From: Hoeflea sp. 108
GTDB lineage: Bacteria > Pseudomonadota > Alphaproteobacteria > Rhizobiales > Rhizobiaceae
Reading direction: 5' to 3'
Assembly: GCF_000372965.1 (NCBI RefSeq)
Contig: NZ_KB890024.1
Location: 1,800,839-1,864,838, forward strand
Length of the DNA: 64,000 bases
Below, piece by piece: positions 44,293-53,899 of this stretch. Within the stretch, counting starts at the first letter, position 1. Each line of letters starts with the position of its first letter. The notes beneath the pieces are model-generated. The model was not told the origin of the DNA. It did not search any database and saw nothing but the letters and a program-made list of their open reading frames with translations. Made by a program: the position numbers and the translations under genes.

Positions 44293-44580
44293 GCGGTTGA
44301 GCTTGCCCGCTCCTTTCGCTCCTGCGTTTCTTCCCCTCGTTGGGCCGCATCGCCGCTCGCTTTGGGCGACCCATGTATGAGGTTTGCCTGATCGACGCCG
44401 GCTATTCAACCCAAGGCGTTGCTTTCTGTGCGGAAAGGGGCAGTACAGGGTGCGCCGGCAAAAATACGCAGGCGTGGCCTTGGTGATCGTGGCCGGCACT
44501 GATAGTCTCATTTTCAACACAAGATGAAATGCGCGTGCAGCGTCCGAAAGGTTCGCGCGGCGCCGGAAGGAAATTGCAAG

Positions 44581-45936
44581 GTGAAGGACCGCGAAGCTGA
44601 CGCTGGCGCGTCGGATGCGGGTGTCCCAGGGGATGGTCCGTCGCCGCAAGGCACGGGGCGGTTCCAACGTGGCCGCAAAGCCACGGCGCGGCCGCAGAAT
44701 GGCCAGGCCAACGGGGATGTCACGCAGCAAAAGACCAGGAAGAGGCGTAAGCGCCGCCGCGGACGCAAGGTTTTTGCGCGCGACGGCGCGCAGCCGCAGG
44801 CAGCTGGAGATGGTGCCGCGGCGGCCGCACATGCCGTGCCGAGCAAGTCTGCGACAGCACCGGCCACTCAGCCGAAACCTGCGGCAAAGCCCGCCCAATC
44901 CGATTTGCCGCGACGGCCTGCGGTCTCGGACCTGCCTGTCTTTGCCGCGCTCGACCTCGGTACCAACAATTGCCGCCTGCTGGTGGCAGTGCCTGGCCGA
45001 CCCGGTCAATTCCGCGTCATCGATGCCTTTTCGCGCATCGTCCGGCTGGGCGAAGGACTTTCGGCGTCGGGGCGGCTGGGCAAGCCGGCCATGGACCGGG
45101 CCATCGAGGCGCTCAAGATCTGCGGCGACAAGCTGCGCAACCGCAAGATCAGGCGGGCGCGCCTGATCGCCACCGAGGCCTGCCGCTCGGCCGAGAATGG
45201 TGAGGAGTTCATCGACCGCGTCGAGCGCGAAGCCGGGCTGAAACTCGAGATCATCGACCGCCAGACCGAGGCGCGGCTTGCCGTCTCCGGCTGTGGCTCG
45301 CTGGTCGAGCGCGACACCGATGGCGTCGTGCTGTTCGACATCGGCGGCGGATCGTCCGAGATCGCGCTGATCGACGTCTCGCGGCACCGCTCGCCGCGAC
45401 TTGCGAATCACATCGTCTCCTGGACATCGCTGCCGGTGGGCGTCGTCTCGCTCGCCGAGCGTTTCGGCGGCCGCACGGTGACGCGCGAGATTTTTGCCGC
45501 CATGGTCGACGATGTTGCAGCCCGCCTGCATGCCTTCGACGGGCGCGACCGGCTCAGCCACATCGTCGCGAGCCCGAAATTCCACCTGCTCGGCACGTCG
45601 GGCACGGTCACCACGCTGGCTGGCGTGCATCTGGAACTCGAACGCTACGACCGTCGACGTGTCGACGGTCTGTGGATGGACGGCACCAGTGTCGATCGCA
45701 TGATCGAGAAGGTGCTCGGCTGGGATTTTCACGAGCGCGTGGCCAACCCCTGCATCGGCGCCGACAGGGCTGACCTTGTGCTGGCAGGCTGCGCTATACT
45801 TGAGGCCATTCGCGCCGTATGGCCGTCCGAGCGGCTCAGGGTTGCCGACCGCGGCCTGCGCGAGGGCATATTGAGCGAACTGATGGCCGATGACGGCGTG
45901 TGGCGGCGCAACTGGCGGAGCGGACAGCGCGGATGA
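44581..45936 (+). CDS. ppx: Exopolyphosphatase / pppGpp phosphatase (Ppx/GppA)
   Basis: The protein has about 451 residues from the GTG at 44581, which has GGAAGG 10 bases upstream; the ATG at 44524 has no ribosome site. The first 120 residues are disordered and strongly basic (TRKRRKRRRGRK). The Ppx/GppA actin-like fold follows: AALDLGTNNCRLLVA, ATEACRSAENG, VLFDIGGGSSEIALID, LGTSGTVTTLAG. It hydrolyses polyphosphate ends or pppGpp in the cytoplasm. It overlaps rlmE by four bases (ATGA). Confidence 0.88.
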   Translation: MKDREADAGASDAGVPGDGPSPQGTGRFQRGRKATARPQNGQANGDVTQQKTRKRRKRRRGRKVFARDGAQPQAAGDGAAAAAHAVPSKSATAPATQPKPAAKPAQSDLPRRPAVSDLPVFAALDLGTNNCRLLVAVPGRPGQFRVIDAFSRIVRLGEGLSASGRLGKPAMDRAIEALKICGDKLRNRKIRRARLIATEACRSAENGEEFIDRVEREAGLKLEIIDRQTEARLAVSGCGSLVERDTDGVVLFDIGGGSSEIALIDVSRHRSPRLANHIVSWTSLPVGVVSLAERFGGRTVTREIFAAMVDDVAARLHAFDGRDRLSHIVASPKFHLLGTSGTVTTLAGVHLELERYDRRRVDGLWMDGTSVDRMIEKVLGWDFHERVANPCIGADRADLVLAGCAILEAIRAVWPSERLRVADRGLREGILSELMADDGVWRRNWRSGQRG

Positions 45937-46655
45937 CCAAGAAACCGACCAAGTCAGGCACTTCTGCAGGCGCGACCCGCGTTCTCCGGACCAAGATCAA
46001 GAAGAAGAGCGGGCTCAAGGAATCGTCGCGCCGCTGGCTCGAACGCCACATGAACGACCCTTACGTGCAGCGCTCGAAGGCGGATGGTTATCGGTCTCGC
46101 GCGGCCTACAAGCTGATTGAGATCGACGACAAGCACCATCTGCTCAAGCCGGGCCAGAAGGTTATCGATCTCGGGGCCGCACCCGGCGGCTGGTGCCAGG
46201 TGGCGGCAGCCCGCACAAGTTCGACGGCCGAAAACCCGCATGTCGTTGGCATCGATTATCTCGAGATGGACGCCGTTCCAGGCGCGCCCGTCCTGTTGAT
46301 GGATTTCCTCGACGACGATGCTCCGGCTCGCCTGTCGGAGGCGCTTGGTGGCGCACCCGACCTGGTATTGTCAGATATGGCGGCGCCGACGACCGGTCAT
46401 CGTCGCACTGATCACATCCGCACGATGCATCTGTGCGAAGTGGCGGCCGATTTTGCCATTTCGGTGCTTAAGCCAGGTGGCCATTTCCTCGCCAAGACGT
46501 TCCAGGGCGGAACCGAGGCCGATCTTCTGACCTTGCTCAAGAAAAACTTCCGCACCGTCCATCACGTCAAGCCGCCGGCATCGCGTGACGAATCGGCCGA
46601 ACTCTATCTGCTCGCCAAGGACTTCAAGGGCCGCAGCGAACCCGAACAGTCATAG
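45933..46655 (+). CDS. rlmE: 23S rRNA 2'-O-methyltransferase RlmE (FtsJ)
   Basis: The protein has 240 residues from the ATG at 45933. It 2'-O-methylates U2552 (E. coli numbering) of 23S rRNA on the 50S subunit. Visible features are SRAAYKLIEID with the first catalytic Lys, SAM motif VIDLGAAPGGWCQVAA, LVLSDMAAPTTGH with the catalytic Asp, GGHFLAKTFQG with the second Lys, and ASRDESAELYLLAKDF with the Glu. The basic N-terminus (RTKIKKKSG) probably binds RNA. It overlaps the convergent MFS gene by six bases at the 3' end. Confidence 0.94.
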   Translation: MTKKPTKSGTSAGATRVLRTKIKKKSGLKESSRRWLERHMNDPYVQRSKADGYRSRAAYKLIEIDDKHHLLKPGQKVIDLGAAPGGWCQVAAARTSSTAENPHVVGIDYLEMDAVPGAPVLLMDFLDDDAPARLSEALGGAPDLVLSDMAAPTTGHRRTDHIRTMHLCEVAADFAISVLKPGGHFLAKTFQGGTEADLLTLLKKNFRTVHHVKPPASRDESAELYLLAKDFKGRSEPEQS

Positions 46656-48074
46656 CTGCTGCGGCTCTTCCGCCGGCATTTCGGACTTGCGGTGGCCTGA
46701 GATGGCGCCGCCGGCATCGGGCGCCATCCGCGCGAACATCAGGATCGGCATTGCCGTGATCACGGCAATGACCAGGAAGGCGAAGGTGAAGCCGGCGCCG
46801 CCGATGGCCTGGTCGGTGAACAGGCTCCAAAGTTCCAGCGCGCCACCGCCAACGGCGACGCCGAGGGCAACCGTGATCTGCTGTGCCGCCGCCGAAATCG
46901 CCGTTGCCTGTCCGCTCTGGGCCGGTTCCACGTCGGCGAATACCAAGGCGTTGGACGAGGTGAAGAACAGCGAGCGCAGGAAGCCCGCCAGGAACAGCAC
47001 CGACAGCACCACCAGATAAGGCGTCTGCGCGGTGAAGAAGCCGTTGATCGCAATCAGGCAGGCCGACGCTCCCGAGGCGACGAGCAGCACGGTGCGAAAG
47101 CCGATCAAGCGTAGGATGCGTGGCGCCACGAACTTCATCGACAGCGCGCCCGCGGCGGTGGCGAAGGTGATCATGCCCGATTGGAATGGCGTCAGCCCGA
47201 AGCCCAGCTGGAACAGCAGCGGCAGCAGGAAGGGCGTTGCACCGACGCCGATGCGAAACAGCGAGCCGCCGACGATGGCGGTCCTGAAGACCGGGTTGGA
47301 GAACAGCTTGAGATCGAGCAGCGGATAGGCCGTCTGCCGCGCGTGCTGGATGTAGAGCAGGGCGCAGACCACGCCGACGCTGATGGTCATGGCTCCCACG
47401 ACGGGCGGCAGCGCCGGCAGGCTGACGACCGAAAGGCCGAAGACGATGCCCGATGCCGCAATCGCCGACAGGAAGAAGCCTTTGACATCGACGGGCTGCG
47501 TCGGCTCCGGCGGAATTTCAGGCAGGAAGCGCCCCGACAGCCAGATGCCGACGATGCCGATCGGGATATTGATCAAGAAGATCCAGTGCCAGGCGAAGAA
47601 GGTGGTGATGAAGCCGCCCACGGGCGGCCCGACCAACGGGCCGATGAGAGCAGGGATCGTCAGCGTCGCCATCGCCGAGACAAGTCCGCTCTTTTCGGTC
47701 GTCCGCACGAGCACCAGACGCGCCACCGGCGTCATCATCGAGCCGCCCATTCCTTGCAGGAAGCGCGCCAGCACGAAGGCGCCCAGCGAGTTTGACAGCG
47801 CACAGGCGATCGAGCCGACCATGAACACGCCGATTGCCACGCGGAACACACGCTTGGCGCCGAAGCGGTCGGCCATCCACGAACTGATCGGAATGAAGAT
47901 GGCGAGCGAGACGAGATAGGCGGTGAGTGCCAGCTTCAGCGCAATCGGGCTTGTGCCGATGTCGGTGGCGATCGCCGGCAGCGACGTGGAGATCACGGTC
48001 GAGTCCATGTTCTCCATGAACAATGCAACCGCGAGAATGAGCGGGGTGGTTCGGTTTATGGATGCACTCGACAT
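46650..48074 (-). CDS. MFS multidrug-type transporter, DHA2 (EmrB/QacA) family
   Basis: This 474-residue protein has about 14 membrane spans. The N-terminus FMENMDSTVISTSLPAIATD holds the DHA2 signature Asp in helix 1. Motif A-like ADRFGAKRVFRVAIG follows, then ARFLQGMGGSMMTPVARLVL (motif B region) and LIGPLVGPPVGGFI (motif C, antiporter type). It is a proton-driven efflux pump in the inner membrane, substrate unknown. No EmrA-like partner is next to it. Confidence 0.87.
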   Translation of the reverse strand: MSSASINRTTPLILAVALFMENMDSTVISTSLPAIATDIGTSPIALKLALTAYLVSLAIFIPISSWMADRFGAKRVFRVAIGVFMVGSIACALSNSLGAFVLARFLQGMGGSMMTPVARLVLVRTTEKSGLVSAMATLTIPALIGPLVGPPVGGFITTFFAWHWIFLINIPIGIVGIWLSGRFLPEIPPEPTQPVDVKGFFLSAIAASGIVFGLSVVSLPALPPVVGAMTISVGVVCALLYIQHARQTAYPLLDLKLFSNPVFRTAIVGGSLFRIGVGATPFLLPLLFQLGFGLTPFQSGMITFATAAGALSMKFVAPRILRLIGFRTVLLVASGASACLIAINGFFTAQTPYLVVLSVLFLAGFLRSLFFTSSNALVFADVEPAQSGQATAISAAAQQITVALGVAVGGGALELWSLFTDQAIGGAGFTFAFLVIAVITAMPILMFARMAPDAGGAISGHRKSEMPAEEPQQL

Positions 48075-48169
48075 TGAGCTACTCTGGGCAACGGCTGGCT
48101 GGCCGATTGGTGGGCTATCACGGAAATGCCAACCTGTCCGCTGCCAGGGCCGGTTGCTGCTCGGGCCAG

Positions 48170-49237
48170 TCAGTTCGAGGCGGTAATCTCGCGGGCATAA
48201 CGTTGTGTTTCGGCGATGCGTTCCGGGGTTGCAGGGTGTGTTGACAGAAAGTTGCCTTCGGCGTGATCGCCGAGCTTGTTACGCAAAAGTTCGAAGAAGC
48301 GGGCAATGGCGGCGGGGTCCTTGCCGGCCTTGTGCATGAGCTCCACGCTGAAACGGTCGGCGTCGGTCTCGGCGTCGCGCGAGTAAGACAGGCTGAGCAA
48401 GGCCGCGCCCTGGACCATGATGTCTTCGGTTCCCGAACCGATGTCGCCGCCGATCAGCATGATAAGTGCCGTAACGCCTGCCGCACGATAAAGCTGACGC
48501 AGGCTGTGCCTGTGGTCGACATGGCCGATCTCGTGTCCGAGCACACCAAGGATCATGTCGTTGTCCGCGCCCGCCAGCTCCACCAGCTCATCGGTCAGGA
48601 CCACGGTTCCATCGGGCAGGGCAAAGGCATTTGGCCCGATGGGACCGCCGGCGCGAAAGTTGAGCGAATAGGCGGGACGCTTCGACGCCGGCTCGTCCGT
48701 CAGCGCGACGAGTTCGGCAAAGCCGTCGCTGAGTGACTTCTGGCGTTCAGGGCTGAGCTTGCTCCGCTCGAAGATCGCCTGGTCGAGCGAGGCCAGCGTG
48801 CCCTTGCTCATCAGGGTGCTGACCGCAGGTGGGGTGACCGCAACGGCGACCTCGACCAGCAGCGGCACGGCGTAGCGATAGACTGCGGCACCAAGCAGGA
48901 CGGTTGCAAGCACGAAGGCGATCAGCCGCGGGCGGAACCGCTCCAACTGGTGGATGAAACCGACAGGACCTTTCGCGTGGCGCCCGACAAGCCGGTCGAT
49001 GCCGTCATTGTCTGATGTCTCGAACACGCCGCTGCCGGGGAAGGTGATCTTCCGGGGGATCGAGCCGACGCGATCGGACACCTTGGTGCCCTGAAATGCG
49101 CCCCAGGCAAGCACAGTGCCCGCGCCGTCGGTGACGGAGGTCGTGCCATCGGCGGCAATCGCCAGTCGCGCATCGACGGCTCGGGCTTCTCCCGCTTTCC
49201 GCCAAAGGCCGGCGACGGGCGCCTGTTCAGAAGCCAA
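48170..49237 (-). CDS. M48 family membrane-anchored metalloprotease
   Basis: The protein has 355 residues with TTG start at 49237, supported by GAGGGG about 8 bases upstream; it overlaps the DUF898 gene by 11 bases. The N-terminal about 100 residues are a small beta domain (VTDGAGTVLAWGAFQG). One transmembrane helix lies near residues 103-125. The zinc protease domain has HEIGHVDHRH (His235, Glu236, His239) and a downstream Glu in SRDAETDADRFSVELM. This is the HtpX/Oma1-like group, likely acting in envelope protein quality control. It is translationally coupled to the DUF898 gene upstream. Confidence 0.87.
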   Translation of the reverse strand: MASEQAPVAGLWRKAGEARAVDARLAIAADGTTSVTDGAGTVLAWGAFQGTKVSDRVGSIPRKITFPGSGVFETSDNDGIDRLVGRHAKGPVGFIHQLERFRPRLIAFVLATVLLGAAVYRYAVPLLVEVAVAVTPPAVSTLMSKGTLASLDQAIFERSKLSPERQKSLSDGFAELVALTDEPASKRPAYSLNFRAGGPIGPNAFALPDGTVVLTDELVELAGADNDMILGVLGHEIGHVDHRHSLRQLYRAAGVTALIMLIGGDIGSGTEDIMVQGAALLSLSYSRDAETDADRFSVELMHKAGKDPAAIARFFELLRNKLGDHAEGNFLSTHPATPERIAETQRYAREITASN

Positions 49238-50327
49238 GGTCGAACCCCTCTACATCAAGGAATTCGGAACCTGTCGCTGTACCTGCGTTCTGCAGGTCGC
49301 TGGCATAGGCGTCCAGCGACCCGGTCGTGTCGAGTGCGGTCACCGTCGCCATGTAGCTCGCCATCCTGATCGCCGCCCATGGCCGGGCGAGGCCGAGGGT
49401 GAACAACGTGGCGAAGAGATTGCTGATCGAGATCCAGGCAAAGCGCCCGCGGCCGATGGACGAGGCCAGCATGTGCCGCCCATCGATGACGGTTTCGTTG
49501 AAGACGACATTGCGGACGCCGGCGCGATAGATCAGGCCGGCCAGCATGACCACCAGGAACAGCGGGATCATTGCGACATACAGGGTGACCACCATCATCC
49601 CGATCGACCAGCCGCTGGGATTTGCGCTGTCGATTTCAGGTAGTCCTCCCGACATCAGGATCGCCATCACGATGCCGAAGCCGATTATGCCTCCGCCGAT
49701 CAGAATGAACGCCGGCAGCCACATCTGGCCGTAGAGCTTGTTCAGCCGGGGATCGCACTCGATTGGCCGCCCGCCATAACGCAGGTTGCCGAGCATGTAG
49801 TGCCACATCCAGCGCGAAGAGATGGGCGTGAGCAGCCCGGCGGAGAGATAGATAAGCAGGCCGCCGACAATATAGGCCATGAAAGCCCCCCAATATCCGC
49901 CGGTGAAATCGAAGCGGACATTGCGATAGCTCGTCACGCGCGCGTTGAAGCGCAGCCCGCGCATGATGAACCAGGGGATCGCAAACAAGAAGATCGCGAA
50001 CACGAGCAGGCCGAACACAGGGAAGAAGTTCACGACGACGTTGTAACTGACCAGCATCGCAACGACGATGATGCGCCCGACAAGGATGCGCCATGGCAAC
50101 GCGTGATAGTCGAAGGTGGCACCGGCAAGATGCGTGTTGCCATAGAAGTAACGCTGGCGGCGCACCTTGGCCCATGCCGAGTAGATGCCAAGTGTGAGGA
50201 TCGTCAAAAGCACGTTGACGATCCAGATACCGAAATATTCGCGTGGGGTACCCGTGAAGCTGAATGGCTCACGGTGCATTGCGAGACTTGGCACGGCAGC
50301 CGGCAGCGGGCCTGACATGTCGTTCAT
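49227..50327 (-). CDS. DUF898 (YjgN-like) membrane protein
   Basis: The protein has 366 residues from the ATG at 50327; longer upstream frames lack family likeness. DUF898 features are FSFTGTPREYFGIWIVNVLL, LTLGIYSAWAKVRRQRYFYG and FNARVTSYRNVRFDFTGGYW, with seven or so membrane spans. The function is unknown; the family is usually beside an M48 protease, as here, which suggests a common role in the envelope. The gap to guaB on the other side is 248 bases and should hold both promoters. Confidence 0.85.
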   Translation of the reverse strand: MNDMSGPLPAAVPSLAMHREPFSFTGTPREYFGIWIVNVLLTILTLGIYSAWAKVRRQRYFYGNTHLAGATFDYHALPWRILVGRIIVVAMLVSYNVVVNFFPVFGLLVFAIFLFAIPWFIMRGLRFNARVTSYRNVRFDFTGGYWGAFMAYIVGGLLIYLSAGLLTPISSRWMWHYMLGNLRYGGRPIECDPRLNKLYGQMWLPAFILIGGGIIGFGIVMAILMSGGLPEIDSANPSGWSIGMMVVTLYVAMIPLFLVVMLAGLIYRAGVRNVVFNETVIDGRHMLASSIGRGRFAWISISNLFATLFTLGLARPWAAIRMASYMATVTALDTTGSLDAYASDLQNAGTATGSEFLDVEGFDLGF

Positions 50328-50575
50328 GTTGCTTTGTCCCCTGCAATTCCAGGCTGAATGCCACTCTGAGCACCTTGCCAAAAAAGTGAGTCGGCGCAAG
50401 CGGTGGCGATCCCTGCTGCGTCGATTGGCCTGCAACGCGCGCTTTTCATTGGCGCGAAGACGTGTTACCAGCCAGCGCCAATCCTGAAAGGGAAATTGAG
50501 GAGTCGGCGCTGCATACCTTTGGTTCCAGCGCCCTTTTTCGCATTCCCTTTTCTGCACATATGTAAGGAGTGGCC

Positions 50576-52078
50576 ATGGCGAAAATCATCGAATCCTCCA
50601 CCGGCGCGCTGGCGCTCACTTTTGACGACGTGCTGCTGCAGCCCGGTCATTCGGAAGTCATGCCCGGCGAGACAGATATCCGCACCCGCATCGCCGGTGA
50701 TATCGACCTCAACGTGCCGATCATCTCGGCCGCCATGGACACGGTCACCGAGGCGCGCCTCGCCATTGCCATGGCCCAGGCCGGCGGCATCGGCGTCATC
50801 CATCGCAATTTCACGCCGGCCGAGCAGGCCGAGCAGGTCCGCCAGGTCAAGAAGTTCGAATCGGGCATGGTCATCAACCCGGTCACCATCGGGCCGGATG
50901 CCACGCTCGCCGACGCGCTGTCCTTGATGCGCCACTATACGATTTCGGGCATTCCGGTCGTCGAGAACGGTGGCACCGGCGGTCAGAAGACCGGCCGTCT
51001 GGTCGGCATCCTCACCAATCGCGACGTGCGTTTCGCTTCGGACCCCGCCCAGAAGGTCTACGAGCTGATGACGCGCGAGAACCTGATCACGGTCAAGGAG
51101 AACGTCGATCAGGAAGAGGCGAAGCGCCTCCTGCATAAGCACCGCATCGAAAAGCTGCTGGTCGTAGACAAGCAGGGCAATTGCGTCGGTCTCATCACTG
51201 TCAAGGACATCGAGAAGTCGCAGCTCAACCCCAATGCCACCAAGGATTCGCAGGGCCGCCTGCGCGCTGCCGCCGCCACCAGCGTCGGCGATGACGGCTT
51301 CGAGCGTGCCGAGCGCCTGATCGATGCAGGCGTCGACCTTCTGGTCATCGACACCGCCCACGGCCATTCGCAGCGCGTCCTCGACGCCGTTGCCCGCGCC
51401 AAGAAGATCTCGAATTCGGTCCGCATCATGGCCGGCAACGTCGCAACCGCCGAGGGCGCCCAGGCGCTGATCGACGCGGGCGCCGATGCGGTCAAGGTTG
51501 GCATCGGCCCCGGCTCGATCTGCACCACCCGCATCGTCGCCGGCGTCGGCGTGCCGCAGCTTTCGGCAATCATGTCGGCGGTGGAAGCGGCGCAGAAGTC
51601 GAATGTCACTGTGGTGGCCGACGGCGGCATCAAGTTCTCGGGCGATCTCGCCAAGGCGCTCGCCGCCGGCGCTGGAGCGGCCATGATCGGCTCGCTGCTG
51701 GCCGGCACCGACGAGAGCCCGGGCGAGGTCTATCTACACCAGGGCCGCTCCTTCAAGGCCTATCGCGGCATGGGTTCGGTGGGCGCCATGGCGCGCGGTT
51801 CGGCCGACCGCTACTTCCAGGCCGAGGTGCGCGACACGCTCAAGCTCGTGCCCGAGGGGATCGAGGGCCAGGTCCCCTACAAGGGCCCGGTTGCAGGCGT
51901 GCTGCACCAGCTCGCCGGTGGCCTCAAGGCGGCCATGGGTTATGTCGGCGGCCGCGATCTCGAGGACTTCCGCCAGCGCGCTACCTTCGTGCGCATCTCC
52001 AATGCCGGCTTGCGCGAAAGCCACGCCCATGACGTGACCATCACCCGCGAAAGCCCGAATTACCCGGGCGGCGCGTGA
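50576..52078 (+). CDS. guaB: Inosine-5'-monophosphate dehydrogenase
   Basis: The protein has 500 residues from the ATG at 50576, 6 bases after AAGGAG. It oxidises IMP to XMP with NAD+, the committed step of GMP synthesis. The barrel begins TFDDVLLQPGHSEVMPGETD. CBS domains are inserted at about residues 95-210 (LMRHYTISGIPVVENGG; LVVDKQGNCVGLITVKDIE). The active-site loop is GIGPGSICTTR with Cys316, and the flap region is AYRGMGSVGAMARGSADRYF. Full length, all catalytic parts present. Confidence 0.96.
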   Translation: MAKIIESSTGALALTFDDVLLQPGHSEVMPGETDIRTRIAGDIDLNVPIISAAMDTVTEARLAIAMAQAGGIGVIHRNFTPAEQAEQVRQVKKFESGMVINPVTIGPDATLADALSLMRHYTISGIPVVENGGTGGQKTGRLVGILTNRDVRFASDPAQKVYELMTRENLITVKENVDQEEAKRLLHKHRIEKLLVVDKQGNCVGLITVKDIEKSQLNPNATKDSQGRLRAAAATSVGDDGFERAERLIDAGVDLLVIDTAHGHSQRVLDAVARAKKISNSVRIMAGNVATAEGAQALIDAGADAVKVGIGPGSICTTRIVAGVGVPQLSAIMSAVEAAQKSNVTVVADGGIKFSGDLAKALAAGAGAAMIGSLLAGTDESPGEVYLHQGRSFKAYRGMGSVGAMARGSADRYFQAEVRDTLKLVPEGIEGQVPYKGPVAGVLHQLAGGLKAAMGYVGGRDLEDFRQRATFVRISNAGLRESHAHDVTITRESPNYPGGA

Positions 52079-52659
52079 TCCAAACGATCCTCAGGCTGCG
52101 CCGACACGCAGCCGCACTCAGCTTCGCCTCGGCGGCGGTCTTCGCCGCCATGACGATGCTGGAGTTCCTCTACTTCCGCAGATTGAGCGGCGGCATGTCG
52201 TCGCTCGATCTCCGGTTCTCGGGTTTTTCCGAGAGCGAGGGCTTTGCCTGGGTGGCGGGCCTCGGTCGCCCCGGCGCCGAGACCATCCTGGTCTGGCATT
52301 ACCTTACCTTCGATCTGGTCTTCCCGACATTGCTGTCGGCCACGCTGGTCAGTCTGATCCTCAAGTCAGGAGATCGCCTACCGCGCTTTTCAACCCTGTC
52401 GGATCGCCTGCGGGCAACCCTCGCGCTGGTTCTGGTGCTGCCTTACACGATATCGGATTACGCCCAGAACCTCGTCGTCGCGCGCATCCTCTCCGACCCG
52501 CCATCGGCTGGTGCCGAGGCGATGGCGCTCGCATCCGGTCTGATCGTCGTCAAGTTTGCATTCCTGGCGGTGCCGGTCATTACAATCGCGGCCCTTGTCC
52601 TGGCGGCGAGGCGAGCGCGGCCGAATTCAGCTGACCTCGGAAGCCACGGGGCCAGCTGA
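52075..52659 (+). CDS. Four-span membrane protein, unknown
   Basis: This 194-residue protein has GTG start overlapping the guaB stop (GTGA). It has four hydrophobic segments (AAALSFASAAVFAAMTMLEF; TFDLVFPTLLSATLVSLIL; LALVLVLPYTISDYAQNLVV; LIVVKFAFLAVPVITIAALV). No known family is recognised. Coupling to guaB is conserved-looking, but no purine link can be seen in the sequence. Confidence 0.7.
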   Translation: MIQTILRLRRHAAALSFASAAVFAAMTMLEFLYFRRLSGGMSSLDLRFSGFSESEGFAWVAGLGRPGAETILVWHYLTFDLVFPTLLSATLVSLILKSGDRLPRFSTLSDRLRATLALVLVLPYTISDYAQNLVVARILSDPPSAGAEAMALASGLIVVKFAFLAVPVITIAALVLAARRARPNSADLGSHGAS

Positions 52660-52664
52660 TCGGC

Positions 52665-53834
52665 TCACAGCCGTATCGAGATTTTCTGCTTCTTCTCGGA
52701 GACCGATCCGTCGATGAACTCGAGGTAGTGGGCAAGCAACCCGCGCAGGGTTTCGCCCCTAGTGCGTTCGTTGCGGTCCTTCCTGGCGGCGTCCAGGGAC
52801 ATGGCCGTCAGGTCCAGATCCGGCTCGTGGCCATCCTCGACGGGCGCAGTCTGCCAAGAGGATGCGGCTCCACTTATGCCGCTCAGTGCCTGGACAATGG
52901 CCTGTGCCGCCTGTGAACCGTCCGCGCCCGACGGTTCCTTGCTCGCCTGGGCTTCCTTCAGTGCCTTCTGGACTTTCTCCGGAATGGCTGCCGCTTCCTC
53001 GAGCTTTTCCTTGGCTTCGGCGGTCTCGATGGCCTTCAAATCCTCGGCGGTCGTTTCCTCGTCAACGACGTCGATCGAGGATTTCTTCTGGCCAACGAGC
53101 GTCTCTTCGACCGACTTGGCTCCCCAAGTGACTGCTTCCAACCGTTGCGACGCCTTGCTGCCGGCCTGGCCGGCAAGCCCTTCCGATACCGCCTCGTAGA
53201 CCCTTTTTGCGGACTCGCCTTCAGGTTCGGCGAATGCTTCGAAGAGGTCGACGACGTTCATGCCGCCGAGGCGGAAGCCAATGGCATCCTCAAGCATCTT
53301 CCTGAGACCGCTGTCGCTTGCCAGAAACTCGGTCTTGAATTTTTCGAGGACGAGCTTGGCGACGGCACGAAAGGTAACGCCGTTCTCGCCGGGTTTCGGG
53401 ATCGAAAAATCGTCCTGCGAGCCGACGCCGATACTCTTGATCAGAGCCTTGTCGCGCCAGCTGTTGCCTTCCTCGACGGCCTTTGGATCGCCGTCACGGC
53501 CGACACCCATCTTGCCGTTGAGATAGTCGACGGCCCTCTCGACCATTGCGAACATTGCTTCCATCGGCGTCAGACTGATGCCGAAATAGTGTTCGTTGAT
53601 CGCCTGCATGTCCTTTGGACGCGCCGGCGTTGCCGGTGCCATTCCGTTGAGCGGCGCCAAGCCCAGACCCGAACCCCGAAGGTCCTCGCGCATCGCGCGC
53701 TCGCGTGCGTAGGTTGCCGACTGAATGACAGTCAGGGCAGGCTGATAACGATTGGCAGTTGCCGGAAGCATCATGTTCGGTCGATCATTGAACTGCGTTG
53801 GGAAAGCTTCAGCCGAAACCTGTAAATTCTCCAT
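52665..53834 (-). CDS. Hypothetical soluble protein, Ala/Glu-rich with coiled region
   Basis: The protein has 389 residues and no signal peptide or membrane span. The N-terminal part is Pro/Gln-rich. Residues about 80-200 look globular (YFGISLTPMEAMFAMVERAV; FRAVAKLVLEKFKTEFLASD). About 250-310 is a highly charged, probably coiled segment (AEDLKAIETAEAKEKLEEAA). The C-terminus is basic (SEKKQKISIRL). I do not recognise the family. It could be a secreted non-classical substrate or a cytoplasmic scaffold; nothing in the sequence decides this. Codon use looks like that of its neighbours. Confidence 0.6.
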   Translation of the reverse strand: MENLQVSAEAFPTQFNDRPNMMLPATANRYQPALTVIQSATYARERAMREDLRGSGLGLAPLNGMAPATPARPKDMQAINEHYFGISLTPMEAMFAMVERAVDYLNGKMGVGRDGDPKAVEEGNSWRDKALIKSIGVGSQDDFSIPKPGENGVTFRAVAKLVLEKFKTEFLASDSGLRKMLEDAIGFRLGGMNVVDLFEAFAEPEGESAKRVYEAVSEGLAGQAGSKASQRLEAVTWGAKSVEETLVGQKKSSIDVVDEETTAEDLKAIETAEAKEKLEEAAAIPEKVQKALKEAQASKEPSGADGSQAAQAIVQALSGISGAASSWQTAPVEDGHEPDLDLTAMSLDAARKDRNERTRGETLRGLLAHYLEFIDGSVSEKKQKISIRL

Positions 53835-53899
53835 TAAGCACAGCGGGCATGCAATGCTTGAGCTTAACCTGAAATAGATCGCTGATCCGAGGAAAGCTG

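Noticed and set aside
43348..45732. 794-codon version of the UPF0104 membrane protein
   Set aside because: The first about 480 codons are antisense to ppx and have no membrane or domain character. The real protein starts at 44292.
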